Part shown: piece by piece, positions 51,833-59,573 of the stretch
Position numbering within the stretch: position 1 is the stretch's first letter
Layout of the letters: every line of letters begins with the position of its first letter
Assembly: GCF_014904705.1 (NCBI RefSeq)
Contig: NZ_JACZCQ010000003.1
Coordinates: 744,001-808,000, forward strand
Source of the DNA: Nisaea sediminum
GTDB lineage: Bacteria > Pseudomonadota > Alphaproteobacteria > Thalassobaculales > Thalassobaculaceae
Direction: 5' to 3'
DNA: 64,000 bases
The notes under the pieces: model-generated
What the model was told of the DNA's origin: nothing
The model's database searches: none
The model's input: the letters and a program-made list of their open reading frames with translations, nothing else
Made by a program: the position numbers and the translations under genes

Positions 51833-52954
51833 ATGAAGCTCGATATCGCCGTCATCGGCAACGGTCCCACAGCCCAACTTGCGACCCATGCTCTTCGCGA
51901 TGCCGGGTTCGAGGCCGTGATGGTCGGCCCCAGGGCGGACCGGGACACGGACCCGAGAACCACGGCCCTGATGCCCTCCAGTGTTGATTCGCTTGATATC
52001 CTGGGCATAGACGTCCGTTCGAGAGCGACGCCGTTGCTCGATCTCCGGATCGAAACCACGGGCCCGTTCGGCCTGGTGACGGAAAATTTCACGGCAGACG
52101 ATGCCGGAGAAGAGTTTCTCGCGCAAAACCTGTTTATCCGCGACCTGATGGCCGTCATTCCGGACGTGCCGGCCGTCGCATCGCATGCCACGGGCGTCTT
52201 TCCCGGCGACCGAAGCGTCCGGATCGAGACCGCGGACGGATCGACGCTCGAAGCGGCCCTCGCCGTCGCCGCCGACGGCCTCCAATCGATTGCCCGGGAA
52301 GCCGCCGGCATTGCCCTGCGCAAGCGCCCGCTCGGCCGCAGTGCGCTCTGTGTCCCGGTGCGCCTCGAACATCCGCACGATAGGCTCTGCATCGAGCGTT
52401 ATGACGATACCGGCACGCTGACCCTGATCCCGGTCGCGGAATACGATGCCTCCCTGATCACGATCGCCTCTCCGGATGATATCGGTGCGCTGGCCGCCTG
52501 CGACGACGAAACAATCGCGCGCAAGTTGTCGCGCCGACAGACCGCCTTCGGGAAGATCGCGTTCAGCGGCGCCAAGGCAGTATTCCCCCTCACTCTCGGC
52601 TTCACGCCCCGTCCGGCGCGCAATCGCGTGGTGGCCATCGGGGAGAGCGCCCACATCGCGCCACCGATCGCCGCACAGGGCTGGAACATGTCGGTACGTG
52701 ATATCATGACGCTGACCGAACTGCTGCGCTCGGCGCGGGCGGAGGACCGGGACATCGGATCCGCGGAGACTCTCGCGCGCTATGCGCCGCGGCGGCAGCC
52801 GGACGTCGCTGGACGGCTTTCGGCGATCGGCGCTCTTGCCGGCGTGGCGACCCGTCCTTACGCGCCTCAGAAACTGCTGCGTCAGGCGGGCCTGATGGCC
52901 CTCGGCCGGTTCCAGGGAGCCAAACGCGGCCTGATGCGCGCCGGCCTCCGGTGA
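51833..52954 (+). CDS. UbiH/COQ6-type FAD-dependent monooxygenase
   Basis: A 373-residue flavin monooxygenase of the aromatic-hydroxylase superfamily. The N-terminal dinucleotide motif is IGNGPTAQLATHALRDAG, where the third conserved Gly is replaced by Ala. The DG motif is AVAADGLQSIAREAAG and the C-terminal FAD motif is IGESAHIAPPIAAQGWNMSVRD, closest to UbiH/UbiF ubiquinone hydroxylases. GGAAG lies before ATG 51833. It may hydroxylate a quinone precursor or another ring. It overlaps the following secreted-protein gene by 4 nt. Which position or substrate it uses is not determinable here. Confidence 0.8.
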   Translation: MKLDIAVIGNGPTAQLATHALRDAGFEAVMVGPRADRDTDPRTTALMPSSVDSLDILGIDVRSRATPLLDLRIETTGPFGLVTENFTADDAGEEFLAQNLFIRDLMAVIPDVPAVASHATGVFPGDRSVRIETADGSTLEAALAVAADGLQSIAREAAGIALRKRPLGRSALCVPVRLEHPHDRLCIERYDDTGTLTLIPVAEYDASLITIASPDDIGALAACDDETIARKLSRRQTAFGKIAFSGAKAVFPLTLGFTPRPARNRVVAIGESAHIAPPIAAQGWNMSVRDIMTLTELLRSARAEDRDIGSAETLARYAPRRQPDVAGRLSAIGALAGVATRPYAPQKLLRQAGLMALGRFQGAKRGLMRAGLR

Positions 52955-53613
52955 GCCGGCTGCGGACAGGCCCCGCAATTGCACTTGTCCTGGCGATCCT
53001 CGCCGCAGGCCTCGCGAGCCTGGGCGCCGGAGCGGCCGAAACCGCACTTCCCCCGCCCCTTGCCCGGCTCAGCTTCGGCATGGCACTGGACGACGCACGC
53101 AGCGCCCTGCCGGACGCCCAATATCTCGAGGACGGTCTCGACTTCGGCGCGCTGAAAGGTTTGCTGGTCTTGCAGGCCGTCCCGACGCTGGGCTCCAGCT
53201 TCCGGATCTATCTGCAGTTCGACGGGGACACCCGGCTCCGGCAGGTTCTCCTCGAACGGCGCCATGCGGCGGCGACACGCAAGAGCGCCCGCACGGTGCA
53301 GGACGCTCTTCTGCAGCGATATGGAAAGCCCGCGGAAATCTGTATGCCGGTTCATGCGACGCCGGCGGCGGGCCGGATCACATGGCGCACCGAGGACTGG
53401 TCCCTGCATCTGGTCGGGATCGACGATCTCGGGCTCGGCATGCTGACCGAGGATGCCGACCGAAGCGATGCCCTGGAGAACAAGCCGATCGCACGAAGCC
53501 GCGATGAACGGTCCCGCGACCGCCAGCAACGCAGTCTGCCGCGTCGGATCCTGATCAGGATCCACGGGACCGGAGACACACAGCTCCTGCCACCGCCCTG
53601 CGGTGCCGGTTAG
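52951..53613 (+). CDS. Secreted protein of unknown function
   Basis: A 220-residue protein starting at a GTG that overlaps the previous stop (GTGA). Residues 1-29 form a signal peptide ending AGAAE. Two partly similar halves of about 60 residues (around LARLSFGMALDDARSALP and LLQRYGKPAEICMPV) may each be a small alpha/beta unit. The C-terminal 45 residues are basic and rich in Arg and Asp. I do not recognise the family. Coupling to the UbiH-like gene suggests a shared task, but no function is evident. Confidence 0.6.
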   Translation: MSRLRTGPAIALVLAILAAGLASLGAGAAETALPPPLARLSFGMALDDARSALPDAQYLEDGLDFGALKGLLVLQAVPTLGSSFRIYLQFDGDTRLRQVLLERRHAAATRKSARTVQDALLQRYGKPAEICMPVHATPAAGRITWRTEDWSLHLVGIDDLGLGMLTEDADRSDALENKPIARSRDERSRDRQQRSLPRRILIRIHGTGDTQLLPPPCGAG

Positions 53614-53998
53614 CGCATCGGGATCAAGACCTGCACACTGACAGACGAATGCCCGTCAGCGGCGGCGCACCCCGAGAAACGCTCCTGCGACAAAAGGTGA
53701 GCTCAACATTGTTCCAACGCCTGCCGTGCCAAGACATGCAAAAATACTCATCGACAAATCATGAATTCATCGATCACCACAAAGTATACGCGAAATATTA
53801 TTTACTTTTTGTGTTTAAAGTACCGAATTGTAAGATCGCACCCTCATTTATCCTTGAATTTTATTTGTCAGAACGATGACAAACAGATCGCCGTTATGTG
53901 ACAGCGAAAATGCCCGAGGCGCCGCGCCGGGACCTTGACAGCGGACAGGCCGCGGTGTTCGCTCTGCGCGTCTCGGAAACAGCCGGGTTTTCAAAGGG
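53614..53998. other. 385-nt AT-rich leader before the creatininase/RibD genes
   Basis: No convincing gene. A 76-codon open frame (53649-53879) has no ribosome-binding site or recognisable sequence. The middle 180 nt are much AT-richer than the flanks and contain a palindrome ATGAATTCAT (53761-53770) and an inverted repeat at 53864-53883. It probably holds the promoter of the creatininase-RibD operon. Confidence 0.5.
53864..53883. promoter_or_regulatory. Inverted repeat TTTGTCA-n6-TGACAAA
   Basis: A perfect 7-bp inverted repeat with a 6-nt spacer, 115 nt upstream of the creatininase-family gene. TGTCA-type arms are common in operators of several helix-turn-helix regulator families. It could control the cluster that begins at 53999. 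No regulator gene is adjacent on that strand, so the binder is unknown. Confidence 0.45.
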
Positions 53999-54805
53999 AT
54001 GCCTGTCCACATCTGGGGTCACCTGACGACGGAGGAATTCGCGGCGCTCGATCCGTCGCGCACGCTCGCTCTGCTGCCCGTCGGCGCGACCGAGCAGCAC
54101 GGCCCGCACCTTCCCCTGGCAACCGACATCCTGATCACCGAAGCGGTCCTCGCGGCCGCATCTGAACGGGTGCCGGACAACCTCATGCTCCTGATCCTGC
54201 CGTCCCAGGCCATCGGCCTCAGCCCCGAGCATATGAGTTTTGTCGGCACCCTCACCCAGGCGGCGGAAACCCTGATAGCGTCCTGGACCGAGATCGGCCG
54301 CTCCGTTGCCGCCGCAGGCGTGCGCAAGCTGATCCTTCTAAACAGCCATGGCGGCCAGCCCCAGATCGTCGATATCGTTGCCCAGCGCCTGCGCAGCGAA
54401 GCCGGAATGCTGGCGGTCCGGGCGAACACCTTCCGCTTCGACATTCCGGACGGGATGATCGATCCGGACGAGATGAAACACGGACTGCATGGCGGCCAGA
54501 TCGAGACCGCTCTGATGCTGGCGATCGCGCCAGAACTCGTTCGGACGGCCAAGATCGCGGACTTCCCGAACTCCGCCGAAGCCAGGACCGCCAGATCGAA
54601 ACGGCTCGGACTCTCCGGAGCTGGCGGTTTCGCCTGGAACGCGGAGGATCTCAATCCGTCCGGCGCGACAGGAGCGGCGAGCCGCGCGACGGCGGATCAG
54701 GGTGCCGCCCTGCTCGCCGCCTACGGACAGCAGCTTGCCGACCTGATCGCGGATGTCGCGGACTGGCCGCTGAGCGACGGCGCCCCGTTCGGCGAACAAA
54801 GATGA
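53999..54805 (+). CDS. Creatininase-family hydrolase (ArfB/MftE-like)
   Basis: A 268-residue metalloenzyme. The creatininase-fold metal site is intact: Glu32, His34 and His37 in GATEQHGPHLP, Asp43 in ATDIL, His117 in NSHGG, and Glu169 in HGGQIET. The family hydrolyses amide bonds in small cyclic or formyl compounds; members include creatininase, the archaeal riboflavin/F420 deformylase ArfB, and MftE. Here it overlaps a RibD-type reductase gene by 4 nt, a pairing that mirrors the ArfB-ArfC steps of archaeal riboflavin synthesis. Deformylation of a GTP-derived pyrimidine is therefore a reasonable idea, not shown. Confidence 0.82.
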   Translation: MPVHIWGHLTTEEFAALDPSRTLALLPVGATEQHGPHLPLATDILITEAVLAAASERVPDNLMLLILPSQAIGLSPEHMSFVGTLTQAAETLIASWTEIGRSVAAAGVRKLILLNSHGGQPQIVDIVAQRLRSEAGMLAVRANTFRFDIPDGMIDPDEMKHGLHGGQIETALMLAIAPELVRTAKIADFPNSAEARTARSKRLGLSGAGGFAWNAEDLNPSGATGAASRATADQGAALLAAYGQQLADLIADVADWPLSDGAPFGEQR

Positions 54806-55548
54806 GCGGCATCTGGAGGGAAATCCTCGCCGGGCTCGGAAAGAACACCCCGGAAGACACCGGGGTGGAAGCGCAAGACGTCCCCTGGGAGCTGTATCGC
54901 GACCTTGCCGCGGCCTGCGCGGATCGGCCGACCGTCATCGCACAGATCGGACAGAGCCTCGACGGCCGCATCGCGACCGAGAGCGGACACTCACACTATG
55001 TGAACGGACCCGAGAGCCTCGATCACCTGCATCGGCTCCGGGCCCTCGCCGATGCCGTCGTGGTCGGCGCGACGACCGCGGTACTCGATAATCCGCGCCT
55101 GACCACCCGCCGGGTCCCGGGCCCCAACGCAGTGCGCGTGGTGATCGACACGCAGGGCAGAGTGCCGGCAAGCCATGCCCTGCTGACCGAACCGGACGCG
55201 GAAACCCTGCTCGTTTCAGGCACGCGCCGCGGCAATCTCCCGGAACATTGCGGCATGCTGGACGCCACCGGTCCGGACGGTCGCGCGGACCCGCATCTCC
55301 TGCTCGAGGCACTTCGCGGGCGGGGGCTCAGCACTATCCTGATCGAAGGCGGCGGACAGACGATTTCCCGGTTCCTGTCGGAGAAGCTGATCGACCGGCT
55401 GCAGGTCTCGGTCGCACCGATGATCATCGGCTCGGGCCGGCCGGGACTTGTGCTGCCAGAAATCGAGAAACTCGACGCCGCCCTACGCTTCGAGGCGCGG
55501 ACCTATCCGCTCGGCAAGGATACGCTGTTCGACTGCAGGCTCAGCTGA
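54802..55548 (+). CDS. Stand-alone RibD-type reductase
   Basis: A 248-residue protein with only the reductase domain of RibD (dihydrofolate-reductase fold); the deaminase half is absent. Motifs are AQIGQSLDGRIA (about 47-58), HRLRALADAVVVGATTAVLDNPRLT, and ILIEGGGQTISRFL near the C-terminus, which bind NADPH and the ribosylaminopyrimidine. Such proteins reduce a ribosylamino side chain to ribitylamino or act as related oxidoreductases. An extra 40-residue N-terminal segment is unusual. It overlaps the creatininase gene by 4 nt and ends 8 nt inside the convergent methyltransferase gene. Confidence 0.84.
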   Translation: MSGIWREILAGLGKNTPEDTGVEAQDVPWELYRDLAAACADRPTVIAQIGQSLDGRIATESGHSHYVNGPESLDHLHRLRALADAVVVGATTAVLDNPRLTTRRVPGPNAVRVVIDTQGRVPASHALLTEPDAETLLVSGTRRGNLPEHCGMLDATGPDGRADPHLLLEALRGRGLSTILIEGGGQTISRFLSEKLIDRLQVSVAPMIIGSGRPGLVLPEIEKLDAALRFEARTYPLGKDTLFDCRLS

Positions 55549-56341
55549 GCGGCACCGCGAACAGGTCCCGATGGCCGACATAGATCCGGGTCTCCGGACG
55601 GGCCAGCAGAGCTGCGCCCCAAGCCGCGATCTCCTCGCGATCGAGCGGCGCGATCTCGCCCGCGGCGGACACCCAGCCCTCGACAAGCTCCCGCGCGCCC
55701 GGATCGCCTGCCGTCAGACTCCAGTCGCTCGCACCCTCCTGCACACGGTAACCTCGCCGGGTCAGGCCGTCGACCATGGCGGCATGTGCGCCCGGGCCGA
55801 GCGCGGGACCGAAGCCCTTGTCGCCGTGCTGGTGATCGTTCACCAGTGCTTCCAGATTCTCCGCCTCCTCGTGATCGCCTTCGATATCGATCCGTCCGTC
55901 ATAGGTCAGCACCGCGAGCAGGGCACACCCGCGCGCCGCCACGGCATCGAGGAAGCGATCCATCCATTCCGTCGAAACCAGATCGAAGAGCGCCGAGGCA
56001 GTTACCAGATCCGCATCTTCCAACAGCGGGGAGATATCCGATGCGGCGAGATCGAGGTTCTCCACCGCGATCCGGTCGTCAGTCTTCAGCGCGGCATGGC
56101 CGACGGCACGGTCCAGCAACGCAGCGTCGCTGTCCACCAAACGCCAGTCGCACGGCGTTTTCAGCAACGGCGCCAGATGGCGCTGGTTGTTTCCCGTTCC
56201 GGCGCCGAGATCGAGTATCCGGAGCGGTGCCGACCGAACTCCGGCCCATTGCACCAGCGCGCCCTCGACTTCGGGGCTTCGCGCCGCCCGGTCCCAGACC
56301 GCGCGTGCCGCGAGCCAATCCGCAGAGAACCCGCCGCTCAT
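55541..56341 (-). CDS. Class I SAM-dependent methyltransferase
   Basis: A 266-residue Rossmann-fold methyltransferase. Motif I is RILDLGAGTGNNQ (about 42-54); motif II ends in WRLVDSDAALLDRA; the motif around ADLVTASALFDLV matches the substrate-side strand. Length and layout are those of small-molecule methyltransferases. Its start overlaps the glycosyltransferase stop by 4 nt, so it is translated last of four coupled genes. Its tail overlaps the RibD-type gene on the other strand by 8 nt. The acceptor is unknown. Confidence 0.8.
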   Translation of the reverse strand: MSGGFSADWLAARAVWDRAARSPEVEGALVQWAGVRSAPLRILDLGAGTGNNQRHLAPLLKTPCDWRLVDSDAALLDRAVGHAALKTDDRIAVENLDLAASDISPLLEDADLVTASALFDLVSTEWMDRFLDAVAARGCALLAVLTYDGRIDIEGDHEEAENLEALVNDHQHGDKGFGPALGPGAHAAMVDGLTRRGYRVQEGASDWSLTAGDPGARELVEGWVSAAGEIAPLDREEIAAWGAALLARPETRIYVGHRDLFAVPLS

Positions 56342-57420
56342 TGCAGCGTCACTCCGTCGACGGCGCGCTGAAAGGACGTTTGCGCTCGCGCCCAGTCGGA
56401 AAGTCCCGACGCCGCGTCGCGGCTCCGTGCGGCGAGTTGCCGACGCGCGCCATCATCCCCGAGAAGCGTTCGGAGTGTCTGCCCGAGACCGTCCACGTCA
56501 CCCGCGGGCACTTGCTCGGCCGCCGTGCGCACGGCCTCAGCAACGGCACCCTCTTCAGTCGTGACGACCGGAAGCCCGAAGGCGACTGCATCCGCCAGTG
56601 CCATACCGAAACCCTCGTGATAGGTGGCTGAGAGAAAAAGGCTGGCCCGGCGGTGCAGCTCCACCAGCTTTTCTTCGCCGACCTCGCCATGGAAGGTCAC
56701 GCGCTCCAGGATCCCCAGCTCCCCAGAAAGCGTCTTCAGGTCCGCACCATGTTCCGGGTCGCGCGGCGCGCCGACGATGTCAAGGCGCCAGTCGAGATCG
56801 CTGCAGGAGGCCAATGCCTTCAGGGCGACGTCGTGCCCCTTACGCTTCGTCAGGGTCGCCACTGACAGGACGCGGACAGGTGCGCTCCCGTCTCCTATCC
56901 AGCTTTCGCCCCGGGCCCATTCGGCGATACCCGGCTCCACCACACGCACTGCAGAGGGATTCACGCCGAAATCGCGCAGCCGCAGAGCCGTTCTGGCGCT
57001 GGAGACGACGATGCGCGTGACGTCCCCCAGCACCGCCTTTTCGGCGGCGAAGAACGCCTCCCTCTCCCGCTCGCCGAGCCCGGTCTCGTCGGCGAGCGGG
57101 TGGTGGATCATCGCCACCACATCGAGCCGGGACCCGTGCTGGGCGACCACCTGGCCGAGCGCGGTCAGGGCGAGACCGTCGATCACGCAGAGCGCGCGGT
57201 CCGGCAGCCCGGCCAGTACCGCCGCACCGGCGGCAACGTCGTAGGGCGCCGCGCGCGGGAAGTTGCCGGAAAGTTCATGGACGGCGCCGAGCCGGCCTGC
57301 CGCCTGCAATCCATCGACCATCTGCCGGTCATAGATGAAGCCGCCCGTCAGCGTGCCGAGCGGCCCCGGAACGATGAAATGGACCGGGAGGCCGGGATAC
57401 TGCAGCCGTGCGGGTGTCAC
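56338..57420 (-). CDS. GT4-type glycosyltransferase
   Basis: A 360-residue GT-B glycosyltransferase. The donor-binding C-terminal domain has [21 protein letters not shown] (about 183-203) and the EX7E-like element [12 protein letters not shown] (about 266), where the second Glu is Asp. The N-terminal acceptor domain begins [20 protein letters not shown]. It overlaps the pterin-synthase homologue upstream and the methyltransferase downstream by 4 nt each. In this company it more probably glycosylates a small molecule than a polysaccharide; that is inference. Confidence 0.82.
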   Translation of the reverse strand: MTPARLQYPGLPVHFIVPGPLGTLTGGFIYDRQMVDGLQAAGRLGAVHELSGNFPRAAPYDVAAGAAVLAGLPDRALCVIDGLALTALGQVVAQHGSRLDVVAMIHHPLADETGLGEREREAFFAAEKAVLGDVTRIVVSSARTALRLRDFGVNPSAVRVVEPGIAEWARGESWIGDGSAPVRVLSVATLTKRKGHDVALKALASCSDLDWRLDIVGAPRDPEHGADLKTLSGELGILERVTFHGEVGEEKLVELHRRASLFLSATYHEGFGMALADAVAFGLPVVTTEEGAVAEAVRTAAEQVPAGDVDGLGQTLRTLLGDDGARRQLAARSRDAASGLSDWARAQTSFQRAVDGVTLQ

Positions 57421-57815
57421 AATGTCCCCTCGTAGGAGGCCCAGGCGATGTGGGACTCGTGAAGCGTCACCTTCATACCCGCGAGGCCCAAGGCCGTCTC
57501 GCCGAGTTTTCCGGCGCGGATCGAGGCCGCCATGGCCTCGTAGATGTGCCGGGCAAGAAACTCGGTGGTGGTGTTCTCGCCGGCGAACTCCGGCAGTTCG
57601 TCGAGATTGCGGTAGGCGAGCGGCGCCAGAACCGCCTTCAGTTCTTCCGACGCGGCGCCGATATCGATCACGAGATTGTCCGCGTCCAGCTCCGCGCGGC
57701 GAAACTCGACATCAACCACATAGGTCGCCCCGTGCAGGCGCTGCGCCGGCCCGAAGGTCGGGGAGTTGAAGCTGTGCGCGATCATCACGTGGTCGCGGAC
57801 GGTAAGTGCGTACAT
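57417..57815 (-). CDS. PTPS/QueD-like protein with altered active site
   Basis: A 132-residue T-fold protein homologous to 6-pyruvoyl-tetrahydropterin and 6-carboxytetrahydropterin synthases. His14 in IAHSF and His28 in RLHGATY match two of the three zinc ligands. The third ligand (LHGH in the family) is Ala30, the catalytic Cys four residues before the first LHG His is Ala24, and the LDH motif is LAY. The substrate-binding Glu in [14 protein letters not shown] is kept, as is the TTTEFLA segment (normally PTSENLA). It therefore should not catalyse the usual lyase reaction and may do something new. It is coupled to the glycosyltransferase gene. Confidence 0.82.
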   Translation of the reverse strand: MYALTVRDHVMIAHSFNSPTFGPAQRLHGATYVVDVEFRRAELDADNLVIDIGAASEELKAVLAPLAYRNLDELPEFAGENTTTEFLARHIYEAMAASIRAGKLGETALGLAGMKVTLHESHIAWASYEGTL

Positions 57816-57827
57816 GAATTGCTCCGG

Positions 57828-58835
57828 TCAATCAGGATAGCGGATACGGTGGCAGAGAGTCTCGGGCGCGCCGGATGTAAGCTTCGCCATGACCTTCGGC
57901 AAGTCCTCGAACGGGCACTCACCGGTGATCAGAACGTCGAGCGCGGGATCGTCCAGCAGGCCGATGGCTTCGGCGAGCCGCTCCCGGTGCCGCGCGCCCT
58001 GGCGCCGGGACGGGGCGACCGCACCGACCTGGGAGGCCTGGATCGTCAGGCGCTGCGAATGGAAGGCGCCGCCGAGCGGCAGCGAGACCTCGCGATCGCC
58101 ATACCAACTGAGCTCGATGATCGTCGCCTCGAAGGCGGCTAGGTCGAGCGCCCGGCGCAGCCCGGCCTCCGTCGCGCTGGCGTGGAACAGAAGACTGAAT
58201 TTTTCGGGATGCCCGCCCGCGCCGGCATAGCGCAGACCGAGCGCCTCGCAGACCGCCGACCGGCTTTCAACCGGATCGAAGACCCACACCTCCTCGCCCC
58301 AGAAACGGCGGGCGAGGTAGCCCGTGAGAAGCCCGACCATGCCGCCGCCGATGACGCAGAGTTCCTTGGCGCGCGCCGCCTCGGCATCCCAGACGGCATT
58401 GAGCGCGGTCTCCATGTTAGCGGCCAACACCGCCCGCTCCGGCGACACCGTCTTCGGCAGCGGGATCGCTGCGTCGGTCGGGACGACATAGCGGGTCTGA
58501 TGCGGATAGAGCACAAAGACCGGCGTCCCCTTCTTGAGCCCGTCACCCCCTGCGACCCGGCCGACCGAGGCATAGCCATATTTCACCGGGCCCGGGAAAC
58601 GTCCCTCCTGAAACGGACAGGCCATGCGGTCCCACTCGGAACGCGGCACACCGCCCCGGAAGACGAGGCTCTCCGTCCCCTTGCTGACCGCGGAATAGAG
58701 CGCCTCGACCAGCAGCTCGCCGTCCGCCGGCTCCCGAAGCGTTTCCTCGCGGATTTCCCCCTGCCCGTTGCCGTGCGACCAAAAGGCCCTCGCAACGCGC
58801 ATATTCCTGCCCAAATCTGATTTCATGGTTCCCAT
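57828..58835 (-). CDS. MDR-family dehydrogenase lacking the catalytic zinc site
   Basis: A medium-chain dehydrogenase/reductase of up to 335 residues. The usual catalytic Cys position reads YSAVSKGTES and the GHE motif is absent (KYGYASVGRV), so the catalytic zinc is missing, as in BchC-like and some other MDR groups. The nucleotide-binding segment is CVIGGGMVGLLTGYLARR (about 157-174). The N-terminus is uncertain: ATGs at 58835, 58826 and 58802 are all possible, and the last best matches family starts. It precedes the pterin-synthase homologue by 12 nt and heads the four-gene minus-strand arm of the cluster. A redox step on the cluster product is likely. Confidence 0.8.
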   Translation of the reverse strand: MGTMKSDLGRNMRVARAFWSHGNGQGEIREETLREPADGELLVEALYSAVSKGTESLVFRGGVPRSEWDRMACPFQEGRFPGPVKYGYASVGRVAGGDGLKKGTPVFVLYPHQTRYVVPTDAAIPLPKTVSPERAVLAANMETALNAVWDAEAARAKELCVIGGGMVGLLTGYLARRFWGEEVWVFDPVESRSAVCEALGLRYAGAGGHPEKFSLLFHASATEAGLRRALDLAAFEATIIELSWYGDREVSLPLGGAFHSQRLTIQASQVGAVAPSRRQGARHRERLAEAIGLLDDPALDVLITGECPFEDLPKVMAKLTSGAPETLCHRIRYPD

Positions 58836-58875
58836 CCGGGCGTCCGGCCCGAGAGTTCATTCCTGGAGGCGTAAT

Positions 58876-59454
58876 ATGAAACTCCCCTCGCGCGCAGCAA
58901 AAACTATCGTGAGCCTGCTTGCCGTTCTGGTGATGCTCGCGGCCGGCGCGGCGCCGAGGGCGGAACCGGCGCGCTACGAGGTCGATCCGGACCATCTCTC
59001 GATCACTTTCCGGACCAGCCATCTCGGGCTGGCCGATAGCCGCGGCATGTTCCTCACCGGCGAGGGCAGTTTCAGCTTCGACGAATCCGCTCCCGCGATC
59101 CGCGACATCCGCTTCACTGTCGAGCCGGCCGGAGCCTTTACGCCTCCTCAAACAGGGAGCGATGAAAGCCCCGTCTCCGGTACCCGGATCGCGTTCGTCG
59201 GCAAGCAGAGCCGGCAGACCGGCCCGCGCACCGGAACCGTGACGGGCGATCTGACCCTCAACGGCGTCACCGGGCCCGCCACGCTGAAACTCACCTGGAT
59301 CGACAACCAGGACTTCCCCTTCCGCTCGAAACACCACGCAGTGGCGCTCTCGGTCGAGACGCGGATCGACGACCGCACCTTTGGGGATACTGGAAACCCA
59401 AGCGGCGAGATGGATCTGCAGATCGATTTCGAGGCGAAGCGGGTCGAAGGGTAG
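58876..59454 (+). CDS. YceI-family periplasmic protein
   Basis: A 192-residue exported protein. Residues 1-30 are a signal peptide (AAGAAPRAEP end). The rest is a YceI beta-barrel lipocalin-like domain: RYEVDPDHLSITFRTSHLG, GSFSFDESAPAIRDIRF, and the NGVTGPATLKLTW region. Such proteins bind long-chain polyisoprenoids or related lipids in the periplasm. ATG 58876 has a GGAGG site 6 nt upstream. It is divergent from the MDR gene (about 40 nt between starts) and may or may not belong to that cluster. Confidence 0.86.
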   Translation: MKLPSRAAKTIVSLLAVLVMLAAGAAPRAEPARYEVDPDHLSITFRTSHLGLADSRGMFLTGEGSFSFDESAPAIRDIRFTVEPAGAFTPPQTGSDESPVSGTRIAFVGKQSRQTGPRTGTVTGDLTLNGVTGPATLKLTWIDNQDFPFRSKHHAVALSVETRIDDRTFGDTGNPSGEMDLQIDFEAKRVEG

Positions 59455-59573
59455 CTTTCGCCGTCCCAACGCAGACGTCATTCCCCCCCCAGGCGGGGGG
59501 AGCGCTTAACAAGAAAAAGGGGCGGCATTGGCCGGGCCCCCCCGTTCTTTTCAATGAGGCTGCGCAAAAAACC

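Noticed and set aside
53649-53879. A 76-codon open frame in the AT-rich leader
   Set aside because: It has no ribosome-binding site or recognisable motif, and the composition alone explains the open frame.
57417-57815. Annotating this gene simply as queD for queuosine synthesis
   Set aside because: Key zinc and catalytic residues are missing and no queC, queE or queF gene is nearby. The neighbours point to another pathway.
59483-59500. C-run followed by G-run that can form a hairpin
   Set aside because: It is a low-complexity run of C and G without a T-tract. It could be a real terminator between the YceI gene and the convergent GST gene, but pairing in such runs is trivial, so no claim is made.
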